This document shows positions 10,101 to 17,982 of a DNA stretch of 64,000 nt, piece after piece. Numbering within the stretch: position 1 is the stretch's first letter; the number at the start of each line of letters is the position of its first letter. A model generated the notes under the pieces. That model was not told the origin of the DNA. It was given only the letters and a program-made list of their open reading frames with translations, and did no database searches. Location of the stretch: the NCBI GenBank assembly GCA_036558645.1, contig DATBFG010000006.1, forward strand, positions 48,530 through 112,529, given 5' to 3'. A program made the translations under genes and the position numbers. Source of the DNA: DATBFG01 sp036558645 (GTDB lineage Bacteria; Acidobacteriota; Terriglobia; Terriglobales; Acidobacteriaceae).

Positions 10101-10529
10101 CTGCCGCCCGAGAAGCAGAAGATGCTCGATCGTCTACATCGTTCGGATGATGCCCTGGTTGGTAAGAAAGTCCTGGTTGTCGATGATGACGTCCGCAACA
10201 TCTTCGCGCTCAGCAGCGTTCTGGAACGGCGCGGAATGACAGTCGTCACGGCAGGCACCGGCCGCGAAGCCATCGACACACTCGAGTCGACGCCCGATGT
10301 CGCCATTACCTTGATGGACATCATGATGCCGGAAATGGACGGCTATGAAACGATGCAAGTGATCCGGCAGAATCCTTCATTCCGACGCTTGCCGATCATT
10401 GCTCTTACGGCCAAGGCGATGAAGGGAGATCGTGAGAAGTGCCTGGAAGCGGGAGCTTCCGAATACCTGGCGAAGCCTGTGAATACGGATCAACTGCTTT
10501 CTGCGTTGCGTATGTGGCTTCACCGTTGA
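4185..10529 (+). CDS. multi-HAMP hybrid histidine kinase with three receiver domains (Nik1/group III-like)
   Basis: 2114 residues, no membrane segment or signal peptide, so cytosolic. Start at ATG 4185 with GGAG 7 nt upstream. Residues about 40-1200 are roughly 13 tandem HAMP-type units, 11 of them ending in GTWKDLT and with a 92-residue period. Residues about 1205-1370 are a GAF domain; about 1372-1440 a Gln/Glu-rich coiled coil. HisKA has H1447 in SHELRTP, and the ATPase domain has N-box NLLSNAFKF and G-boxes DSGIGIP and GTGLGLAIS. Three receiver domains follow, with acceptors D1776 (SLDVFLPDM), D1898 (VVLDLRLPDM) and D2045 (LMDIMMPEM). The unit sequence (EVTRVAREVGTEGKLGGQA, GTWKDLTDNVN) matches fungal osmosensing group III kinases, where HAMP arrays set kinase output. 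A histidine kinase follows 60 bases downstream, probably co-transcribed. Confidence 0.95.
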   Translation: MKRGATKSTPVVSEDVAANHDGVANLPTNGSQRDSLAAVSEHAELAAILSSLQSMRNGDFSVRLPGSWTGLGGKIADTFNEIVRANQQMAQELQRIGQVVGKDGRTRERARFQDSRGAWGEMEISLNTLVEDLLRPNTEVTRAIAAVAQGNLTQTVRLDVDGRPLEGEFLRSASIVNTMIQQLSVFTAEVTRVAREVGTDGKLGGQAQVPGAAGTWKDLTDSVNSMASNLTGQVRNIAEVATAVASGDLSRKITVDVRGEILQLKEAINTMVDQLRSFASEVTRVAREVGTDGKLGGQAVVPGVAGTWKDLTDSVNAMAGNLTAQVRNIAEVTTAVARGDLSRKITVDVKGEILELKDTINTMVDQLNAFAGEVTRVAREVGTEGKLGGQAQVPGVGGTWKDLTDNVNFMASNLTGQVRNIAEVATAIASGDLSRKITVDVRGEILQLKETLNTMVDQLNRFAGEVTRVAREVGTEGRLGGQANVPGVAGTWKDLTDSVNSMAGNLTGQVRNIAEVTTAVARGDLSRKITVDVKGEILELKNTINTMVDQLNAFAGEVTRVAREVGTEGKLGGQAQVMGVAGTWKDLTDNVNFMASNLTGQVRNIAEVATAVARGDLSRKITVDVKGEILELKDTINTMVDQLRSFASEVTRVAREVGTDGKLGGQALVPGVGGTWKDLTDSVNSMASNLTGQVRNIAEVATAIASGDLSKKITVNVSGEILLLKETINTMVDQLNAFAGEVTRVAREVGTEGRLGGQASVPGVAGTWKDLTDSVNSMAGNLTGQVRNIAEVTTAVARGDLSRKITVDVKGEILELKNTINTMVDQLNAFAGEVTRVAREVGTEGKLGGQAQVPGVGGTWKDLTDNVNFMASNLTGQVRNIAEVATAIATGDLSKKITVDVRGEILQLKETLNTMVEQLRSFAAEVTRVAREVGSEGRLGGQANVPGVAGTWKDLTDSVNAMAGNLTGQVRNIAEVTTAVARGDLSRKITVDVKGEILELKNTINTMVDQLNAFAAEVTRVAREVGTDGKLGGQAQVPGVAGTWKDLTDNVNVMAANLTEQVRGIVKVVTAVANGALTQKLTVNAKGEVAALAETINNMTDTLATFADQVTTVAREVGVEGRLGGQANVPGAAGTWKDLTGNVNLLADNLTNQVRAIAEVATAVTKGDLTRSIQVEARGEVAELKDNINTMINNLRLTTERNTEQDWLKTNLARFTGMLQGQRDLATVGRLLLSELAPLVNAHQGVIYQMETEKSEGLVLLSAFAGDGDDGHLRQIQVGEGLIGQCAAEKQRMLINELPPNTLSIRSGLFEAVPRSVIVLPVLFEDRVKAVIELASLGSFTASQLGFLEQLTASIGIVLNSIEATMQTEGLLKQSQQLATELQTQQKELQQTNEQLAQKAQQLAEQNVEVERKNQEIEQARRALEEKAKELALTSKYKSEFLANMSHELRTPLNSILVLGQQLSDNPDGNLSPKQVEFSRTIHGAGTDLLNLISDILDLSKIESGTVSVDAEEVFFANLLETIRRPFRHEAENRRLTFEVHAAPELPRSLVTDSKRLQQVLKNLLSNAFKFTERGGVRLSVSVAQSGWSEDHAILNGAASVVAFEVADSGIGIPFDKQRIIFEAFQQADAGTSRKYGGTGLGLAISRELASLLGGEIQLRSTPGEGSSFTLYLPQTYVGPLTAGVSQSWSTMPSATSPLQLSSVVVSEIPVEHVGDDRDNLQPDDSILLIVEDDAHYARILSDLAHDKGFKVLVAMKGADGLALAREFHPTAVSLDVFLPDMLGWTVLNHLKQDPGTRHIPVQILTTDEDRRHGLARGAFSFMTKPTTREGLDEALNRIKEYSSPRRKKLLVVEDNPAEQLSIRELLGYGDIDVNVVSTGAEALATVEVDSFDCVVLDLRLPDMSGFEVLEQLRESPSLSDLPVVVFTGKELTPEEDARLRTLARSVVVKGVESPERLLDETALFLHRVVTNLPPEKQKMLDRLHRSDDALVGKKVLVVDDDVRNIFALSSVLERRGMTVVTAGTGREAIDTLESTPDVAITLMDIMMPEMDGYETMQVIRQNPSFRRLPIIALTAKAMKGDREKCLEAGASEYLAKPVNTDQLLSALRMWLHR
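4740..7790 (+). repeat. tandem 276-bp coding repeats (HAMP array)
   Basis: Eleven in-frame units of 276 bp (92 residues), each bearing GTWKDLT, inside the hybrid kinase, plus more diverged units on the 5' side. Successive units alternate between two types, ending DSVNSMAGNLTGQ or DNVNFMASNLTGQ, giving a higher-order period of 552 bp over part of the array. Long stretches are nearly identical at the DNA level, as expected from recent duplication or gene conversion. The last two units (7320-7790) are the most diverged. Confidence 0.92.
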
Positions 10530-10589
10530 ACTGAATGTTGAGGAAGTATTTCGCAAGCGGTAGTTTGTATGCAGCATAGCGGAAGGATC

Positions 10590-12185
10590 ATGAGCGAACA
10601 AGAAAAGGTGAACATCCTGATGGTGGATGATCAGCCTGGCAAGCTTTTGAGCTATGAGGTCATCTTAGCGGAGCTGGGCGAAAACCTCATCAAAGCGCGC
10701 TCTGGTAAAGAGGCCCTCGAACAGTTGCTGAAATTCGATGTCGCAGTTGTGCTGATGGATGTCAGCATGCCCGAGCTCGACGGCTTCGAGCTTGCGGACA
10801 TAATCCGCCAGCATCCCCGCTTTCAAAATACCGCAATCATCTTCATATCCGCCGTTCATCTCAGCGATGTGGATCGCCTCAAGGGGTATCAGCGCGGTGC
10901 GGTCGATTACATCTCAGTTCCCGTTGTCCCGGAACTATTGCGCGCCAAAGTAAGCGTTTTCGCGGAACTGCACCGCAAAAACAGGCAGCTTGCACGCCTG
11001 AACCGCGAGCTTGAAAGCCGTGTCGCCGAACGCACCGAGGAACTCGAACGACGATCACAGGCTTTGCAGCTCCTGAACCTTGAACTCGCGCGTAAGAACC
11101 AGGAACTGGATGCGATTGTGACGACGGCTCCCGACATTATCTTCAGCCGACAAGCCGATGGATCGCGCGACTACATCAGCGAACGATTTTACGAGTACAC
11201 CGGTGCGCTCAAAGGCACCGCCGATGGGTTTGGCTGGATTGACTATGTACATCCCGAGGACCGAGACCGGAGCAAAGCCGAATGGTTGCAGTGTGTAGAA
11301 TCCGGGCGGAATTATGAGTCCGAGTACCGGATTCTAGGGATAGACGGCGATTACCGATGGTTTCGAGCGAGGGCCGTGCCAATTCGCAACGGTAACGGCG
11401 ACGTCACACGCTGGTACGGGACCTGCTCCGACATACACGACAGCAAGTTATTGGAGCAGTCGATTCGCGACAGCGCTGCGGAATTGGAGCGCATGGTGGA
11501 CCATCGCACTGCGGAACTTCGGCGTCTCTCCGGACGTCTGCTCACAATGCAGGATGACGAGCGCCGCCGCATGGCTCGCGAGTTGCATGATGGCCTGGGG
11601 CAGGAACTGGTTGCAGCCAAGCTGATGATCGAGCTCATCATGCAGGACACGCCGAGTGATGTAAAGCTGATGGTGATCGGTCAAGCAAGCGACACCATTG
11701 ATCGCGCGATTAAGCAGATTCGAAGCATGTCCCACCTGCTGCACCCCCCGCTTCTCGATGAAGTGGGATTGCTCTCCGCTTTGCGCTGGTATGCAGACGG
11801 GCTCTCCACGCGTAGTGGCATCGAGACGCTACTCGACGTTCAGCCGACCGACTTCCCCCGTCTGACTTCCGAGCTGGAAACTGCAATCTTTCGCATCATT
11901 CAAGAGGCGCTGACCAACGTTTTCCGTCACGCCGAGGCTCGCAAGGGATGGATCACTCTGAGCCTCGTGGACGGAGAGGTAAGAGTTGCGGTTCGCGATG
12001 ATGGCAAGGGTATTGCCGAAGGGGTAGAGGCTTTGGCGCCTGGCAGCATCGGTATCGGCCTCGGCGGCATGAGCCAGCGCGCGAAGGAACTTGGCGGCAG
12101 GCTTAAAGTCAGGAATGCAAGTCCAGGCACGCTTCTTGAAGTAGTAATCCCTTGCGCAGTACGCGAAGTGCGCACTGCCGTCTAA
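10590..12185 (+). CDS. receiver-PAS-HisKA_3 (NarL-type) sensor histidine kinase
   Basis: 531 residues from ATG 10590, preferred over an upstream ATG at 10569 because GGAAGG sits at the right distance. Residues 1-120 are a receiver domain (acceptor Asp in VVLMDVSMPELDG), followed by a coiled coil, a PAS/PAC domain (about 190-300; TTAPDIIFSRQADGS, YRWFRARAVPI), a HisKA_3 helix with the acceptor His in ARELHDGLGQE, and a HATPase with IIQEALTNVFRHA and GIGLGGMSQRA. Such kinases usually phosphorylate LuxR-type regulators; none is adjacent. The N-terminal receiver and the position just behind the multi-HAMP hybrid kinase suggest that it takes phosphate from, or modulates, that kinase. Confidence 0.93.
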   Translation: MSEQEKVNILMVDDQPGKLLSYEVILAELGENLIKARSGKEALEQLLKFDVAVVLMDVSMPELDGFELADIIRQHPRFQNTAIIFISAVHLSDVDRLKGYQRGAVDYISVPVVPELLRAKVSVFAELHRKNRQLARLNRELESRVAERTEELERRSQALQLLNLELARKNQELDAIVTTAPDIIFSRQADGSRDYISERFYEYTGALKGTADGFGWIDYVHPEDRDRSKAEWLQCVESGRNYESEYRILGIDGDYRWFRARAVPIRNGNGDVTRWYGTCSDIHDSKLLEQSIRDSAAELERMVDHRTAELRRLSGRLLTMQDDERRRMARELHDGLGQELVAAKLMIELIMQDTPSDVKLMVIGQASDTIDRAIKQIRSMSHLLHPPLLDEVGLLSALRWYADGLSTRSGIETLLDVQPTDFPRLTSELETAIFRIIQEALTNVFRHAEARKGWITLSLVDGEVRVAVRDDGKGIAEGVEALAPGSIGIGLGGMSQRAKELGGRLKVRNASPGTLLEVVIPCAVREVRTAV

Positions 12186-12237
12186 CTGCCGCGTTCGACT
12201 TATGGCTGCCGTCTCGCGCCTGATCTCACAATAACAC

Positions 12238-12265
12238 TTGCTCAAAACAGCAACGCAGTTATAAT
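12238..12265 (+). promoter_or_regulatory. predicted sigma70-type promoter
   Basis: TTGCTC at 12238-12243 and a perfect TATAAT at 12260-12265, separated by 16 bp. It lies about 165 bp upstream of the first DUF3857 gene and downstream of the end of the kinase operon. Confidence 0.5.
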
Positions 12266-12431
12266 CACTGCGACTTAGGGCTACGTCGGCGCCTACGCGA
12301 GGTGATTACAAACGTCACAAGCGTATGTAGCAAGCGTCCTTGACGGGATCCCCCGCCCGTTATATCGTGCCCTGCCATACTTCGCAGCCTGCCCGATTGC
12401 TCTTAGGGCGGACTTATTGGGGAGAGTTATC

Positions 12432-14423
12432 GTGCTGCTTCGGCGGGTGTTAGCACCTCTCTGTGTACCAACCCTCCTGATCTTGGGAATTCTAAGCGGT
12501 TTCACTACACTCATGGCGGCGAGCGAGTTCCAGCCTATCTCTCCGGATGAGCTCAGCATGACCAGCGAGCCCCTTGCGCCCGGAGCCCCAGCGGTCATCC
12601 TTTATCGCGAAGTGGACCGTGATGATAGCGGCCTTGCCGCTCATGAGAACAACTATGTTCGGATAAAGATCCTCAAGGAGGAAGGCCGTAAATACGCGGA
12701 TATTGAGATCCCTTTCTTCAAAGGGTCCGGTAACAACATCGTCAAAATCGGTGCGCGCACCATCCAGCCCAACGGATCTATCGTAAATTTCGACGGCAAG
12801 GTCTTCGAGAAATCAATCGTCAAGGCCAAAGGCCTGAAATACATGGCCAAGACTTTTACCTTGCCCGCCGTACAAATCGGCAGTGTGATCGAGTATTACT
12901 ACACGCTCGATCTCAGCGAGTACTATATTTTTGATTCTCATTGGATCTTAAACGACGACTTGTTCACCAAGAGTGCGCGCTTTTCGCTGAAACCTTACAC
13001 TACGCCTTACGCCCACGTCGCTGTGCGCTGGGTCTGGCAAGGCTTGCCACCAGGCACTGCGCCGCCGAAAGAAGGTCCTGACCACATCATCCGGCTGCAG
13101 GTGAGCAATATGCCTGCCTTTACAACCGAAGACTACATGCCTCCGGAGAATGAGGTGAAGTCGAGGGTGGATTTCATCTACAGCGACGAATTCGAAAAGG
13201 ACGCCGACACCTTCTGGAAGAAGAAGGGCAAGCAATATCATGACAACGTTGAAAGCTTCGTTAATAAGAAGAAAGCGATGGAGCAGGCGGTGTCGCAGAT
13301 TGTCTCACCGGGAGATAGTCCGGAAGTAAAACTGCAGAAGATCTACACGCGCGTGCAGCAGATTCGTAATACTTCCTACGAGATACAACGGACCCAGCAG
13401 GAAGAAAAACGCGCCAATGAGAAGGAAGCTTCCAACGTCGAGGATGTCTGGAAGCGAGGTTATGGCGATGGCGTACAACTGACCTGGCTATTTCTAGGCC
13501 TCGCCCGCGCCGCCGGCTTCGAAGCTTACGCCGTGATGGCTTCTGACCGCAGCAACTATTTCTTCTCACCAAACACCATGGATGAACATCAACTCGATGC
13601 CAATGTGGTCCTGGTAAAGGTGAACGGAAAGGACATGTATTTCGATCCCGGTGCGGCCTTTACTCCGTTCGCGCTATTGGAGTGGTCGGAGACTGGAGTG
13701 CAGGGTTTGCGCCTGGACAAGGATGGCGGAAGCTGGGTGCGCACTGTACTTCCTTTCCCAACCGAATCGCGTATCGAACGAAAGGCGGATCTGACGTTGT
13801 CGGAAACCGGTGACCTGGAGGGCAAGCTAACCATCACCTTCACCGGCCTCGAGGCCATGGACAGGCGCCTCGACGAACGAAACGAAGATGAGGCCGACCG
13901 CAAGAAATATCTTGAAGATCAGGCCCATGAGTATATCCCTGCAGGTTGTGACATCGACCTTACGAACAAGCCTGACTGGACCAGTTCCTCTTCAACCTTG
14001 ATTGCCGAGTATGCCCTGAAAATCCCTGGATGGGTTTCCGGCAGCGGCAGAAGGGCGATGTTACCGATTGGACTCTTCACAGCAACCGAACGCCATCTGT
14101 TCGACCACACAAACCGCGTTCAGCCGATCTATTTTCGTTTCCCTTCCGAAAAAGTGGATGACGTGAAAATCACGCTTCCTGTTGGATGGGAAGTAACCAG
14201 CATGCCCGCTCCCAAGGACCAGGCCGGTGGCAAGATCATCTTATACGCGTCAAAGGTCGAGAGCGACAAAGGCGCGGTTCATCTCAGTCGCAAGCTGAGC
14301 ATGGATGTTCTCTTGCTCGATGCAAAATCTTATCCGGCATTGCGTGATTTCTTTCAGATCGTGAGGACCAGCGATGAAGCTCAAGTCGTCTTGCAGCCGA
14401 TTGGAGCGAGCGCAAAGAAATAG
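12432..14423 (+). CDS. secreted DUF3857/transglutaminase-like protein, degenerate active site
   Basis: 663 residues if GTG 12432 is the start; GGGGAGAG sits 6 nt before it, better than the in-frame TTG at 12417. An N-terminal hydrophobic segment (LCVPTLLILGILSGF) indicates export. Residues about 50-220 are DUF3857 and about 270-420 the transglutaminase-like fold. Where active members have YGDC, this one has YGDG (G347), and the downstream His position reads LDANV; only the third position (YFDPG) is kept. It is therefore probably not catalytic. The C-terminal part resembles DUF2569-adjacent beta domains of the family. It overlaps the next, intact paralogue by 50 nt, so the two are co-expressed and may work as a pair. 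Substrate unknown. Confidence 0.85.
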   Translation: MLLRRVLAPLCVPTLLILGILSGFTTLMAASEFQPISPDELSMTSEPLAPGAPAVILYREVDRDDSGLAAHENNYVRIKILKEEGRKYADIEIPFFKGSGNNIVKIGARTIQPNGSIVNFDGKVFEKSIVKAKGLKYMAKTFTLPAVQIGSVIEYYYTLDLSEYYIFDSHWILNDDLFTKSARFSLKPYTTPYAHVAVRWVWQGLPPGTAPPKEGPDHIIRLQVSNMPAFTTEDYMPPENEVKSRVDFIYSDEFEKDADTFWKKKGKQYHDNVESFVNKKKAMEQAVSQIVSPGDSPEVKLQKIYTRVQQIRNTSYEIQRTQQEEKRANEKEASNVEDVWKRGYGDGVQLTWLFLGLARAAGFEAYAVMASDRSNYFFSPNTMDEHQLDANVVLVKVNGKDMYFDPGAAFTPFALLEWSETGVQGLRLDKDGGSWVRTVLPFPTESRIERKADLTLSETGDLEGKLTITFTGLEAMDRRLDERNEDEADRKKYLEDQAHEYIPAGCDIDLTNKPDWTSSSSTLIAEYALKIPGWVSGSGRRAMLPIGLFTATERHLFDHTNRVQPIYFRFPSEKVDDVKITLPVGWEVTSMPAPKDQAGGKIILYASKVESDKGAVHLSRKLSMDVLLLDAKSYPALRDFFQIVRTSDEAQVVLQPIGASAKK

Positions 14424-16404
14424 TCGCGGCTTACTGCGTCTTATTTTTTCAGTGGCGATCCTGGCGCTTGCCTTACCTGTGCCCGCCTGGTCGGGGGATG
14501 CCCCTGGCTGGATGCACAACCTCGTCAATGCGCCGTTGCCGGCACACGATGAGAAGACCGACGCAGTTCTTCTCTATTCGGAGGAAAGTGTCAACGTCGT
14601 CTCTGCAGACAAGATCAAGATCGTCCAACGTGAGGCCTACAAAATTCTGCGCCCTGGCGGGCGCGAGCGTGGCGCAGTAAGTGTTTTCTTAAATTCCAAC
14701 CGCAAGGTGACCTCTCTGCATGGTTGGTGCATTCCGGCATCCGGTAAAGATTACGAAGTAAAAGATAAAGATGCGTTGGAGGTATCCCCACCGAAGATCG
14801 CCGGCGGCGAATTGATCAACGATGTAAGAGTCAGGATTCTTCGCATTCCAGCGTCCGACCCTGGAAACATCGTGGGTTATGAGTACGAGGTAGAAGAGCA
14901 TCCGCTCGTGCTGCAGAACATATGGTTTGTCCAGGGTGAAGATCCGGTCGCCGAAGGGCACTACTCGCTGCAACTGCCGACCGGCTGGGAATATAAGGCT
15001 GCCTGGATCAATTATCCCGAGAATCAACCCGAGTTAGCGGGCAGCAATCAATGGCGCTGGAGTGTGCGCGACGTTAAGGCCGTCCATAAGGAAGACGACA
15101 TGCCTCCGTTTCGAGCCGTCGCCGCGCACATGCTCGTGTACTTTTATCCGCCATCCAGCACTCTCAGCAACAGTTTTACTACATGGCAACAGATGGGAAA
15201 CTGGTACCAGGGCCTTACGGCCGGTCGCACCGACGCCTCGCCGGAAATCAAGCAGAAGGTCGCGGAGCTAACTTCTTCCCTTCCAAAACAACTGGACAAG
15301 ATCAAGGCTCTAGCTCGATTTGTCCAGAAGGACATCCGGTATGTAGCGATTGAACTCGGAATTGGAGGACTTCAGCCGCATCCGGCTGCCGAGGTATACA
15401 CGCACCGCTACGGCGATTGCAAGGACAAAGCCACTCTGCTGGCTTCCATGTTGCGCGAGATCGGGATTGATTCTTACTACGTCGTCATCAATTCTACGCG
15501 TGGTGGAGTCGGTCCAAATACACCTGCGAATACCGGGTTCGATCATGCGGTGCTGGCGATCAAGCTTTCGGCGGACATCTCCGATCCATCCTTGATCGCA
15601 ATCATGCAACATCCCATGCTTGGAAAAATACTCTTCTTTGATCCAACCAATGAGCTTATTCCATTCGGTCAAATTGGAGGCTATCTCCAGGCTAATTACG
15701 GATTGCTCGTAACTCCAGAAGGTGGCGAGCTAACCGCGCTTCCGCAACAGCCCACGGCGATGAACGGTATTCAGCGCACCGGCAAATTGCAGGTCGACCC
15801 CGCAGGAAAGATTGTTGGCAGTGTAGAGGAGATGCGCTTGGGCGACCGCGCATGGACCCAGCGTGAGGCGCTGATGTCGACCACCAATGAAGCGGATCGC
15901 ATCAAACCCATCGAGTCATTGCTGGCCGGATCTCTCTCCAACTTTAATCTGACAAAAGCTTCTCTCGTGAACCTCTCGCAGACCGACTTACCTTTCGGGT
16001 TCCGCTACAGCTTTGAGGCCACCGACTACGCCAAGAATGCCGGCGACTTGATTCTTCTTCGTCCTTGCGTGCTGGGACGAAAATCTAGTGCCCTTCTCGA
16101 GACCAGAGAGCCACGCCACTACCCGATTGAATTTGATGGACCTTCCAAGGACACAGACCAGTTCGATATCACGTTGCCGACCGGCTACGAGGTAGATGAG
16201 TTGCCGCCCCCTGTTGACGCCGACTTTAGCTTTGCCTCCTATCACGCGAAGTCGGAAGCAAAAGGAAACGTTATTCACTACAGCCGCAGCCTGGAAGTGA
16301 AGGAACTGAGCGTTCCGTTGAATAAAGCGGATGATCTGAAGAAGTTTTACCGAATCATTGCCGGGGATGAGCGCAATGCGGCAGTGTTAAAACCAACGAG
16401 ATAG
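14374..16404 (+). CDS. secreted DUF3857/transglutaminase-like protein
   Basis: 676 residues with a signal peptide (LLRLIFSVAILALALPVPAWS). DUF3857 occupies about residues 55-225 and the transglutaminase-like domain about 285-430. Catalytic residues look complete: C349 in YGDCKDKATLL, H391 in FDHAVLAI and an Asp in FFDPTNE. The family is a papain-like fold used in protein or peptide cross-linking or cleavage outside the cytoplasm; no substrate has been assigned here. The ATG lies 50 nt inside the upstream paralogue. A strong hairpin terminator follows at 16430. Confidence 0.88.
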   Translation: MKLKSSCSRLERAQRNSRGLLRLIFSVAILALALPVPAWSGDAPGWMHNLVNAPLPAHDEKTDAVLLYSEESVNVVSADKIKIVQREAYKILRPGGRERGAVSVFLNSNRKVTSLHGWCIPASGKDYEVKDKDALEVSPPKIAGGELINDVRVRILRIPASDPGNIVGYEYEVEEHPLVLQNIWFVQGEDPVAEGHYSLQLPTGWEYKAAWINYPENQPELAGSNQWRWSVRDVKAVHKEDDMPPFRAVAAHMLVYFYPPSSTLSNSFTTWQQMGNWYQGLTAGRTDASPEIKQKVAELTSSLPKQLDKIKALARFVQKDIRYVAIELGIGGLQPHPAAEVYTHRYGDCKDKATLLASMLREIGIDSYYVVINSTRGGVGPNTPANTGFDHAVLAIKLSADISDPSLIAIMQHPMLGKILFFDPTNELIPFGQIGGYLQANYGLLVTPEGGELTALPQQPTAMNGIQRTGKLQVDPAGKIVGSVEEMRLGDRAWTQREALMSTTNEADRIKPIESLLAGSLSNFNLTKASLVNLSQTDLPFGFRYSFEATDYAKNAGDLILLRPCVLGRKSSALLETREPRHYPIEFDGPSKDTDQFDITLPTGYEVDELPPPVDADFSFASYHAKSEAKGNVIHYSRSLEVKELSVPLNKADDLKKFYRIIAGDERNAAVLKPTR

Positions 16405-16421
16405 GCCCAGCTTAGAACACC

Positions 16422-16465
16422 AAAAAATAACGGGAGAAGGGTTCCCTTCTCCCGTAATTCTTTTT
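16422..16465. terminator. bidirectional rho-independent terminator
   Basis: A perfect 12-bp stem (16430-16441 pairing with 16444-16455) with a 2-nt TT loop, flanked by an A-run on the left and AATTCTTTTT on the right. It sits between the convergent ends of the transglutaminase-like gene and the first di-heme cytochrome, so it can serve both. Confidence 0.92.
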
Positions 16466-16477
16466 CGGATTAACTCC

Positions 16478-17776
16478 TTACAGCGTTCCCAGGAAGGTCC
16501 ACAGGTCCGCCATGTCCGAAGGAGATAACAACTTGTAATTATTAATTACGGTTACGGCCTCCCCTGTGACTCCATCAGAGTGACCTTTTATCGCTGCATC
16601 CAGGCTCGTGGCAGACCCGCTGTGCATGAAGTGTGGATTCGCGATGCGGAACTGCAGTCCCCAAAGAGGAGCCGTACGCCATTCTGTCGTCTTGGCAATC
16701 GACGTATTCGGATACCCTTCCGGTATTCTGCCCCTATCCGCATTCCCGAGATCATGCAACAGCAAATCGGAATACAGGTTTACCTGGAAGTTGCTCAATG
16801 CAGGACTGGTCAGCGATGTTCCGGCGAGATCAGTTCGCACTTGAACGTTCGCAGGAGTCGTGTAGCTCGGCTTGTGGCACTTGTCGCAACCCAATGTGCC
16901 AAACAGTTCCTTTCCATGGCTGCATGATGTACCCGAACAATCTAGCGGCGTGGGCGGAGCCAGGTAACGAGGAAAATGCGAAATAGGAAACATTCCTTTG
17001 CCCCCGCTGCCAGTGTTGTTGTTGTTTGGCACGCTGCTATTGAGTGTGCACTGCGGGTCGATGGGCTGCCCTTGCGGCAGATCTTCGTCCATGTTCAGCA
17101 TGTTCGTGATTCCCAGATCATGCATGAACGCGAAGGCTACCATCTCAACCAGGTTCGCAATCTGGGCCTTGCGGCCAAAGCGCCCTACGGTGTGTGGCGG
17201 CGCTGGGTTGTTAGGAAATATGTCACCAACATTCGGCTTTCCGTGGATTCCCAGCCCCTTATCAACGGCCTCCGCCTGAATGTCAGCATCCGCGATGGCG
17301 TCAATCAAGCCAAAGCCGAAGACTGGAGGACCCATGCGATTTTCTACCGCATTCGCGTCAGCAGGTAAAACTTCGCCTCCCTGCGGGCAGTTTGGTAGGA
17401 AAGCCTGGTTCGAGCGCGACTCCAACAGAAGGCCACCCTCATTGGGATGTGTTCCTGTTCCATCCAGTGGATCGAAAACGCCACCTGTTACGTTGCCGAA
17501 AAACGTCAAAAGGCGATTGCTGCTTCCGCCCATCACCGGAGCGTTGTGGCAACGCGTGCAGGCTCCGTCGGTAAGAACCGGACCCACACCTTCTTGCATG
17601 CCCCAAACTCGAAAGAACTGCTGTTTGCCATTGTTAAAGAAATTAATCTCGACTTGCTTCATCCCGTCTAGATGATCACCAATCGCAGGTTGTTGAGCGT
17701 TGGCCGCGAGGGTACCTGCGAAGGTTACGGTCAGCAAAACTCGTAATGCGATCGTTCGGGCGTGGGGCTGCACCAT
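16478..17776 (-). CDS. di-heme oxidoreductase family c-type cytochrome (copy 1)
   Basis: 432 residues from ATG 17776, which has AAGGAG 8 nt upstream; a longer open frame to 17869 lacks such a site. Signal peptide (ALRVLLTVTFAGTLAANAQ) then two covalent haem sites: C73-x2-C76-H77 (CTRCHN) and C297-x2-C300-H301 (CDKCHK). Family-wide segments RLLTFFGNVTGGVFD, RMGPPVFGFGLIDAI, GRFGRKAQ, YSDLLLHDLG and HSGSATSLDAAI identify the PF06537 group, often called thiol oxidoreductase or MauG-like peroxidase. Periplasmic redox protein; its electron partner is unknown. It is a tandem paralogue of the next gene. Confidence 0.9.
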   Translation of the reverse strand: MVQPHARTIALRVLLTVTFAGTLAANAQQPAIGDHLDGMKQVEINFFNNGKQQFFRVWGMQEGVGPVLTDGACTRCHNAPVMGGSSNRLLTFFGNVTGGVFDPLDGTGTHPNEGGLLLESRSNQAFLPNCPQGGEVLPADANAVENRMGPPVFGFGLIDAIADADIQAEAVDKGLGIHGKPNVGDIFPNNPAPPHTVGRFGRKAQIANLVEMVAFAFMHDLGITNMLNMDEDLPQGQPIDPQCTLNSSVPNNNNTGSGGKGMFPISHFPRYLAPPTPLDCSGTSCSHGKELFGTLGCDKCHKPSYTTPANVQVRTDLAGTSLTSPALSNFQVNLYSDLLLHDLGNADRGRIPEGYPNTSIAKTTEWRTAPLWGLQFRIANPHFMHSGSATSLDAAIKGHSDGVTGEAVTVINNYKLLSPSDMADLWTFLGTL

Positions 17777-17859
17777 AAGACAACTCCTTAATTTCTCCAC
17801 TCCGTGAAGAGGCAATAATTCTGGAGCTATTGGATCGGGGGAGACGCAGCGCAGAATAG

Positions 17860-17889
17860 GTGATATCACTATTCAGGGTAGCAGGTCAA
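17860..17889 (-). promoter_or_regulatory. predicted promoter with palindromic -10 region
   Basis: On the minus strand TTGACC (17884-17889) is followed after 18 bp by TATCAC (17860-17865). The -10 region lies in a perfect 10-bp palindrome, GTGATATCAC at 17860-17869, which could be an operator. It would give an untranslated leader of about 75 nt for di-heme cytochrome copy 1. Confidence 0.4.
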
Positions 17890-17982
17890 GCGAGACAGAC
17901 CCCCAAATGTCAATTTTTCGTCTCCTAAAATCTGGAAAACTCATGCCTTATCGGTTGACCGCATCGCTACGCCATAGCGCCA

